Part shown: one piece after another, positions 56,429 to 64,000 of the stretch
Position numbering within the stretch: position 1 is the first letter of the stretch
Layout of the letters: each line of letters begins with the position of its first letter
NCBI GenBank assembly: GCA_029215795.1
Contig: JARDYH010000001.1
Span: 402,107,154-402,171,153, forward strand
DNA from: Anniella stebbinsi
Lineage: Eukaryota > Chordata > Lepidosauria > Squamata > Anniellidae
Direction: 5' to 3'
DNA: 64,000 nt
The notes under the pieces: generated by a model
Seen by the model: only the letters and a program-made list of their open reading frames with translations
Told to the model about the DNA's origin: nothing
Database searches by the model: none
Program-made: the position numbers and the translations under genes

Positions 56429-57644
56429 CCTATGAAACCGGATTCCTTTTCAGACTTTGGTTCCTAGGAGAGGCTTCATTGATCCTCCTCTATAAGCAGA
56501 GCAGCTATTTCCCTTGACAACCAGCTGGTGCAAGAACCTTGCTTGAGGATAAACAAGCTGCATCCAGAGTAGGGATGGGATAAGAATTTCATTTTTGCTT
56601 GCAAAACATGCAAGCATACCATGTCTGAAGTTCTGAACCCATGTGTGAGCACATGCCCACTGACCATCAATAATTCTCCTCATTGTTCTCTCTAACTACT
56701 ATAGAGTAGAACTGGCCATACTGAGATACCACGATACACCTGCATCTCCTTAACTTTCCAAGGTACAATGTGTTGTTACTATAGCTGAAGTAATTATATC
56801 TTAATGGCAGACCATTTCATGCAAGCTGATGATCCACCTTCTCCCCAAAATGACTTGCCATGCAAAGTCTCAGAAGGAAGAGGGGAAAAGAATGAGCACT
56901 GGATGAAAGTCCTAGATAAAGCTCTCAGGAATTTTATTCAAAGAACTTTCTGCAAGATAAAGGGGGGAGAGAGACCTGTCTTGTAGAGATGGGTGTGATT
57001 CTGAGCACAAAATGCAACCATCCATTTTTACTTCACTCTCTCCCCACTCCATACCCCTCAAATCAAGGAAAGAAATAAGAACTCTCAAGGGTAACTAGTA
57101 ACTTCACTTTGTGCCACGCGGCAGGCTAAGCAGATTAGCTGACGTGCTGATTCTTCTGGCAAGCTTTCTAAAATGGTATCAGTTGCGTCGACATTTCACA
57201 GAGTAATTGTAGGGCTTATGGGTGACCCAGTTACGTTCATTCGCCTTGGCTTTTACATTATCAGCACTGTGTTAAAAAGACGCAAGGAACTGGAATTTGA
57301 AACCTTTTACTTCTCCCTAGTTCGGGTTTTGGAAATCGTTTCCTAAATGTTCTGATTTCTATTATATCACTCCACTCATCTTTGAAGCAAACATAACCAC
57401 GATTGTCCTCTTTTCATCATTGCTGAAGACTTTACATCTGCTTACCTTTGTGGACCAAATGGCTTCGACGGCGAGCTTTCAGGTTGGCCAAAACTTCTAA
57501 CATAGGAATAAAGGTGGGAGCTCCTGTGGGAATAGAAATCTAGCTTTCCTTGATAACTTGCTTTTTCTCAGGAGCAAATTAAATGTCAAGGGGTTTTTAG
57601 AAGCTCCTGTTGAGGAGTTTCAGGAAAAGCAAAAATAAATCAAT
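55276..57644. other. Mostly unassigned sequence
   Basis: No gene recognised. Contains (AAC)n at 56002-56028 and (GAT)n at 56392-56427. Confidence 0.4.
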
Positions 57645-57753
57645 GGTGCAATCCTATGCATGCTTAGTCAGAAAAACTCCAAGCATGGCTGGCTGGGGAA
57701 TGCTGGGAGTTGTAGGACCCTTTTCCTGCCCAAACATGCATTGGATTGCACCC
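57645..57753. repeat. Small palindromic MITE, copy 3
   Basis: GTGCAATCCTATGCATGCTT, GGAATGCTGGGAGTTGTAGG and AAACATGCATTGGATTGCAC. The best preserved of the three copies. Confidence 0.65.
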
Positions 57754-58576
57754 TTATTGGTAGTGAAATTCCTCAGGGGGCTTTGTGCATCCTTCCTGGG
57801 ATGCCCCATGCAAGCATGTGATTTGCCAGCAAACGAAAATTAAATAAATAATAACTGGGCATCCAATGATTCCATAATGAGCACGAACAAGTCTTTCACT
57901 AGCAGGTAATGGCCGTGTTTCTACATGCAATGGAGACGCTGATTTAGTGCTCTTTGAAGATGATAGCCTCCATTTACCTCTATTAAAAGTGCAGTTAACC
58001 TCAGAGTTAAAACCAGGCATGGAAAACCAGGCATAAGACCACGAAACAACTGGCCTAGGCAGGACCATAAATGGGGGTGATGAAACGATTTTACTATGGT
58101 GTTCTTTCCCTGGCTCCTTGGGTTTACCGGAAACTGACTTTCCAGACATAATAGCAGCGGAAGCAGCTTTACCCTCCACAGTGAAGTCCCAAGAGGAAGC
58201 AGAGGGACACAGGATATTGTATGAAACCCCATTACTGAATCTCCCCTTTTGTTCTATGGAACTCATCATGACATAGACGCAGCTGTCACCTGGCAGCCTC
58301 GCAACAACCCTGCGAGGTATGTTCAACAGAGTGATGCAAGTGGGACCTGCAACATAAATGGGCAATATGGACTATGCCTATTCTGGGTTTCAGTCAGCCA
58401 AGCATGCCCTTTGCCCTCCACCATTCTTGGTTTCCATCCCACCCTCTCTGCCAGACTACAATGTTCTCTGGTCTCTAAACATGTCGTCATGGATCTGGTT
58501 TTGGGGTCCCCCCCTTTTGGATCCCCCCTAAAGTTCTGTGTGTGTGTGTGTGTACATGTGAGTGCTTATGCAAACC
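57754..58576. other. Unassigned sequence with a 203-codon minus-strand frame
   Basis: The minus-strand frame from 58365 to 57754 has no recognisable domain, and its end sits at the edge of the neighbouring MITE. A (GT)n run lies at 58537-58552. I do not call a gene. Confidence 0.3.
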
Positions 58577-58896
58577 TAGGGTGACCATATGAAAAGGAGG
58601 ACAGGGCTCATGTAACTTTAACAGTTGTAGAGAAAAGGGAATTTCAGCCGGTGTCATTTGTATGCAGTTAGGTCCTGATGAAATTCCCTCTTCATCACAA
58701 CAGTTAAAGTTGCAGGGACCCTGCCTTCTTTCGTATATGGTCACTCTAGTATAGTGCCTGCAACTTTAACTGTTGTGATGAAGAGGGAATTTCACCAGGA
58801 ACTAATTGCATACAAATAACACCGGCTGAAATTCCCTTTTCTCTACAACTGTTAAAGTTACATGAGCCCTGTCCTCCTTTTGATATGGTCAGCCTA
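58577..58896. mobile_element. Palindromic MITE (TAGGSTGACCA), copy 4, with target duplication
   Basis: TAGGGTGACCATATGAAAAG at the left and TATGGTCAGCCTA at the right. Flanks repeat TGCAAACC exactly (58569-58576, 58897-58904), extendable to 10 bp (ATGCAAACCT) because the element ends share bases with the site. Best evidence in the window for this family's target duplication, consistent with an 8-bp (hAT) rule. Confidence 0.8.
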
Positions 58897-59009
58897 TGCA
58901 AACCTCAGGATTCCTCTGAACTAGCTGATTCTGCCAGCTAGTGCACAGATGGTGCTATTCTGACCACGTAAGCAACAGAACATGGATAACGAATGGACTA
59001 TGAGTAGTA

Positions 59010-59338
59010 GGAGTACTTCAAATACTTGAAAGGTTGTCACACAGAGGAGGGCCAGGATCTCTTCTCCCAGAGGGCAGGAGGCAGAATGATGGGCTCAAGT
59101 AACAGGAAGCCAGATTCTGGCTGGACATCAGGAAAAACATCCTGACAGTTAGAGCAGTATGACAATGGAACCAATGACCTAGGGAGATGGTGGGCTCTCC
59201 CACACTAGAGGCCTTCAAGAGGCAGTTGGACAGCCAACTGTCAGGGATGCTTTAAGGTGGATTCCTGCATTGACCAGGGGGTTGGGCTCGATGGCCTTAT
59301 AGGCCCCTTCCAGCTCAACTATTCTATGATTCTATGAG
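59010..59338 (+). repeat. CR1 LINE 3' end, copy 2
   Basis: GGACATCAGGAAAAACATCC, TAGAGGCCTTCAAGAGGCAG, GGGTTGGGCTCGATGGCC, CCTTCCAGCTCAACTATTC and ATTCTATGATTCTATGA. Collinear with 42003-42366. Confidence 0.9.
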
Positions 59339-60059
59339 TATCATAGATTAGTCCAAAGTTATGGAGTGAGCTTCACAGCTGAACAGGAATTTTTTCAATG
59401 CATGATGACAAGTGAACCATCACAGGGGGAGGCAGACTTCCCTGTGGAGAGCATTCTGTAACAATGATGCCACAACCAAAAAGAACTCTTGTAACCACCC
59501 ACCAAGACATCAGGTGATGGAGGTGGTCGATATGGAGCAGCAACTCTGGTGTCCATACAGGCAGAGAAGGGAGGGAGCAGTCCCTAAAGGAGCCAGGTTA
59601 TGTTGTTTCGGACTTTTAACCTAAAGTTAGTTAGGGATGAGCAAACCCTCCCATGCCTGTCCTGCACACTGCTGTATTCCAGCAGTGGGTGGGACCAAAT
59701 GCAAAGGGGTGGAGCAAAGACAAAAGGGTGGGGACAACTTACCCCAAAGTACCAGCCTCGTTTGGCATAAAATTCCTGTTGCTAGTAGCTAAGCCTTAGG
59801 GGAGGTATTTCGCTCTTTTAGAATGGAGGGCAGGATGTGCAAAGTTGGGAAACTATCAAATGATCGGTGGTCAGAGCAATGGGGTGGAGCCAGAAGGAAG
59901 GGATGTGGCCATCTGGGGGACTCTGGAGCTGGATTGGGCAACCAGATGGGCAGGATTTGGGCCACGGGCCTGAGGTCCTGCATCACTGGACTACAGTGAT
60001 CGGTGAAGGTCTCCAAAGTCTCAGGCATAGGTCTGCTCTATCTCCTGTAACATGATCTG
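59339..60059. other. Unassigned sequence
   Basis: Nothing recognised. Confidence 0.4.
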
Positions 60060-60106
60060 TTGACCTGTGGATGCAGGTGCTTTACCAATTGAGCCATGGT
60101 GCCTTA
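60060..60106 (-). repeat. tRNA-like SINE head fragment, antisense
   Basis: Complement reads GGCACCATGGCTCAATTGGT then AAAGCACCTGCATCCACAGG, resembling the head of a tRNA-derived SINE. Too short and mismatched to be a functional tRNA gene. Confidence 0.5.
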
Positions 60107-60912
60107 CACATGTCCTATGGTCCAGTGCAATGTTTAGATCCCAGGAAGCCTCCAGTTGAAAGCTCACCCCTTCCACAATTTCAGACTTAGCACCTCCTTT
60201 GGGGAGGAAGCCTTTGGGGAGGCATTTCACCCAGTTCAAAATATGCATGTGCCGTGAGTTAACTGTGGCTCATCTCACAGGGTTATTGTAAGGACACATT
60301 CTGTGAAGTCCCTGCACTTAAACACAGAACAATGATATGAGGCGAAATCAGCCTAGCAATCATTTATCCTGTTCATTTGAGCACAGCTTCCTTTCCATAC
60401 TGTACACATTGGCCAAGGCATCATTGCTGTATCCCAAGTAAATACACACTTTGTTACAATTGCTTCTATTTTCTCATATAGTTTCCCCATAGTCATTATT
60501 GTGACTTTTCTGGGCTCCTGCCAACTTCTACTCATTGACTTAATAAATAGAGGCTGGTTTCCTTTTTGTTGTTCCCCTCTGGATATGCCGTTACAAATGT
60601 ATATAATTTATTTTATTGCTGTCATATTTCAGGGAAATATGAGAGCTTGTTAGCAGCCAGATGTTCAATCGCTTTTCTGTCAAAAAAAAAAAGGGGGGGG
60701 GGAAGAAGCTTACTGCTGATTCTGGCTACCAGTGCTGCGATCACTGAAGTGTTAATGCTGATCATATATATGGAAAGGAGACCACTAAGATGAAGTTCAG
60801 TTCAGAGAATGTCTTGTCCCATTCCTGTATCTTTTGAGTTTCCAGGCTCTTTACAGGAGAAAATTGTAGAGCAAAATGACATGGTGCTGAACAGCCTACC
60901 GCACACAGTGAC
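60107..60912. other. Unassigned sequence
   Basis: Nothing recognised; A10/G9 run at 60683-60702. Confidence 0.4.
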
Positions 60913-61104
60913 TTTGGCCTGATCCACACCAAGCAGGATATAGCACTATGAAAGTGGTATGAAAATGGAATATGGTATGTGTCAATGGGCCCCAACAGTT
61001 ATCAGTGGACTTCAAGACTGCTATAAAGCAGCAGTGTGGCTCCTGCCTTTTATATACCACTTTCATAGCTCAATATCATGCATGGTGTGGATTAAGCCTT
61101 TGTT
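60913..61104. repeat. MITE with GATCCACACCAAGCAGGA ends, copy 2
   Basis: GGCCTGATCCACACCAAGCA and TAGCACTATGAAAGTGGTAT at the left, TATACCACTTTCATAG and GGTGTGGATTAAGCC at the right. Both termini are preserved here. Target duplication unclear. Confidence 0.7.
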
Positions 61105-63069
61105 GCTGTAGCTTTGAGTTTTGCAATGTTGATGTAGGATTGAAATCACACAATATTTTCTCTTGTGTAGCACTTCAGGATAGCCTAAAAGTCAGCATGC
61201 CAATAGTCCATTGGTTTTGTAAAATATCCTCCTCCTCCTCCTCCTCCTCCTCCTCTACCCATGTGATCTAGTGGCTAGAGTGTTGTAGTTGGATTACAGA
61301 GGTCTTTGTGACACCTTCATTCTTCCCTCTCCAAGTGACTTGTACCTGTCATCTTGCTGAACTTCACAAGGATCCTAGGAAAAGTTGTTTCCCAGGGCTC
61401 CTGATTCCTTGGTATAGACATCTAGAAACTACATTTCCCAGGGCTCCTTGCCTGAAGAAATATGCTAGCTTCTTCTCTCATCTAGATGGGATAATATAAT
61501 ACACCATGGACACCATGTAATACCATGGGCTAAGAAGGTGCTCACTATCTAATGACATGCTATTCAACATATATAATGAATTTGTGTTATTTGTATGTGT
61601 GTGCATGTATGTTCATGCATGTGTGTGCATGTGCGTGTGCATTAATTAGAAAAATATAGGTAACTGTACTTGGATGGAATGTGATCATATGTTTTAAGGG
61701 CTTCAATACAGGAAATAAATGGAAACCATAGTGCCATAATATCGTTCTTAAAATTAGAATTCCTTGCTTGCTGCACTTGCTGAGTAAGTTTAAACAAGTC
61801 ATATTCTCCCAAATTTTATCAAACCACTCCTGTTTAGTTGGTTGCTTTGGAGACTTCCAATTAAGCGCTGTTCATGACTTTGCAGCTGCATGTGATTGCT
61901 TAAGATGGCCTTTATGGCGGAATCTGGCATGCAAAGCAGGTGTGCTGCCAGTGAGCTATGGTTGCCTCCCAGTTAAGCTGAAATAGATGGGACTTGAACA
62001 ACAACAACAACAACACCTGATTGAATTGTATTCTGCTTTAACGGAATGGCTGTGCTCTTTTAATTACTTCCTCCCCTAGATGTTCAGGATGAGGCAGTCT
62101 CCAAATCTAAATAAGAGGGTCAAGAAGTAAATATCTGAATTCTTCCCGCGCCCCCTCTTGCTTATATTTCTCTTAAGTGCTTTATGGCTGTGTACAGTTA
62201 TGTGGAAAAAGAGAACAGAAAAGGTCACTAGCAGAGCCTGCCATTGGCGGAGCAGAGAAAGATCACCCTGTAGACGTCCCGGTAAATGTCAAAGAAGATA
62301 TGAAAAGCTAAAATGTTACACAAGTTGGGAAGGTCAGTGTTCAGCAAGAAGCTTGCATGTCTTGGGGCTGAGTTCTCAATGAGGCGGTAAAAGCTGGACT
62401 GTATCGTCAACTGCCAGGCGCCAGAAGACTCTACAGAAGGATGGAATGTATGTTTCTACGGATTGGCATATGTGACTGTAAAGCCAGCCCTGGAGCCCAC
62501 GAGCAGTCATGCTTTTACCGGGGCACCCTTGAGATGGCCATGTGCATTACTTCCATTGGCAGACACACAACTAACATTCTCCCCCCACCCTGGCCAACAA
62601 CGGCCATTCCATACTTCACAAATGGGTCTACGTTCATGATATGCCAGAACAACAAAAAACTTATCCAGCCCTGGTAGTGAATATAGTAATAATAATTCTC
62701 TGGGCACGTGCAGGTTTGCACTTCAAGCACCCTTCATCATAGCAGCAGGATGACTACAGGGATAAGATGGAATTTGCTTCTGCTTTCCTCATCGCCTGCC
62801 ACTCTTGGGAGGTCACTTGGGGGGGGGATCCTGGAACATGAAGTCCCAAACTTTAGTTCCAAGGATCAGCCAAACTGCCTTCTGACTCCCTCCCCCATCC
62901 TCTGGAAGGAACGACCTGGGGAAATGGATTAGGCCAGCCAGTAGAGTTCACCTGGTCTCATGCCTGGAACCACTTTGAGGGATCAGTACTACTTGATGCA
63001 AAGGAAAGTTGAGCATTTGAAGCCCACAAATTCTATTCTAGCTTAAACCTGCCCCCCCCCCCCGTGGTA

Positions 63070-63071
<2 letters not shown>
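61105..63071. other. Mostly unassigned sequence
   Basis: A worn SINE head (GTGATCTAGTGGCTAGAGTG) lies at about 61263-61282, (CTC)n at 61230-61256 and (CAA)n at 61999-62015. No gene recognised. Confidence 0.4.

Positions 63072-63115
<44 letters not shown>
63072..63115. repeat. (GT)n microsatellite
   Basis: Perfect GT run of about 44 bp. Confidence 0.95.
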
Positions 63116-63118
<3 letters not shown>

Positions 63119-64000
63119 TTAGGTGCAAATGCTCTCCCATTCAGAGAGGAGGCGAGAAGCAGTGCCTGCCTACACTCCAATTGGGCTTTGCGATGTCATC
63201 GTATCGCCAAAGCTGACTGGTTCCACAGGGCCATGATGTTATGACACAGGCTGCATGATTGCCTGGATCACATAGCCGGAAAGAAGAAACTTTATTTATT
63301 TTTGTTAAGGTGTCCAAATTGCTTCCAAAAGAGGCAGTGAACAGGAGCAAAGTGGTGTGGAAAAATGTGGGGATCATGAAACTCCACATGTTTTTCACCA
63401 AAATATTCATCCATATAAATTTATCCCAGCCTTATTGCAAACTCTTCATTTCAGGGCATATTTAGAGTGTGCTCATATAATAACAGCAGATCCTACAATT
63501 CTGATGTAAAACATGGAAGCACTGCAGGAATTTTCATACAAAAACAGAGCATCATGTCAACCAAATGCAACCATCTTTTTACATTACAATTTGTTGTTGT
63601 TGTTTTAAAAAAGAAGCGGCCAATTGCTGAAAAATTCACTCTCTTCACAGGGTATGGCCCAAGAAATGTTGCCTGAGATCAAAAAGAAGATGGTGCCCCC
63701 CTCTCGTTTCATGGACAAAAGCTGACTGGACTGATACATGCATCTGTTTTAACACTGACAATGGGACAATGTCCTTTACTGCTAGAGGCAACTAGCTCAC
63801 TCTGCCTAATGGTAGGGCCGGTCCTCCTTTTGCCAAAATCGGCTTTCATACAGAAAACCTGTTGCACAGCCTGATTTATCAGCAAGTATTTACTAAAGCC
63901 AAACTCTGAAGATGAATGTTGCAACCGGCTCTCAGAAGAAACAGCCGATGGATTTTCAATCCAATGCGATGAGTTTCAATAAGATCTTATTTTTTCAAAA
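63116..64000. other. Unassigned sequence
   Basis: No gene, RNA or element recognised to the end of the window. Confidence 0.4.

Noticed and set aside
57754..58365. 203-codon minus-strand frame as a host gene or exon
   Set aside because: No recognisable domain or splice context; its end adjoins a MITE.

Overview
The window looks like gene-poor DNA from a vertebrate nuclear genome, most probably a squamate reptile. This is inferred from the mix of 5'-truncated L1, L2-like and CR1 retroposon tails, tRNA-derived SINEs, abundant microsatellites and many short inverted-repeat DNA transposons. I found no convincing host gene, exon, rRNA or functional tRNA. The two real coding stretches belong to mobile elements: a complete hAT transposase and a frameshifted L1 ORF2.

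Layout. 91-3857: an old short palindromic element split by a 3.6-kb foldback hAT element whose two 1.8-kb arms are near-mirror images. 4060-6178: two minisatellites (30/32-bp and 148-bp units). 6759-9293 (minus): intact 844-aa BED-finger hAT transposase. 9932-10372: three 147-bp tandem units. 10373-11163: one hAT terminus homologous to the 3.6-kb element. 14299-18053: a palindromic element split by a 3.2-kb L1 with a perfect 16-bp target duplication. 19439-23750: a SINE split by a 4-kb composite insertion rich in long hairpins. 26-32 kb: L2-like tails, one split by a 1.75-kb hAT element. 34-37.3 kb: a SINE split by a palindromic element, then a 1.26-kb hAT element in an LTR-like host. 38-52 kb: dispersed SINE, CR1, L2-like and MITE copies, including a MITE inside another palindrome. 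52-55 kb: a 2.0-kb hAT element inside an L2-like tail. 55-64 kb: further MITE, CR1 and SINE fragments in otherwise unassigned sequence.

The unifying theme is one hAT family. Four complete insertions (176-3764, 30230-31975, 35993-37251, 52870-54913) share TAGGG(A/G)TGTGCA termini, arrays of CCGATCC-like subterminal repeats and perfect 8-bp target duplications that all fit the hAT rule nTnnnnAn. The intact transposase sits beside a fifth terminus and is a plausible source of the activity that moved them. Three of the copies carry 5, 3 and 6 tandem GC-rich palindromic modules of about 240 bp. Each module has a CRE-like centre and outward-facing splice-donor-like sequences, and a related module occurs in an element with a different terminus at 19.7-20.2 kb. 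ATGGCG (YY1-like) motifs recur in all of these elements and in each 148-bp minisatellite unit.
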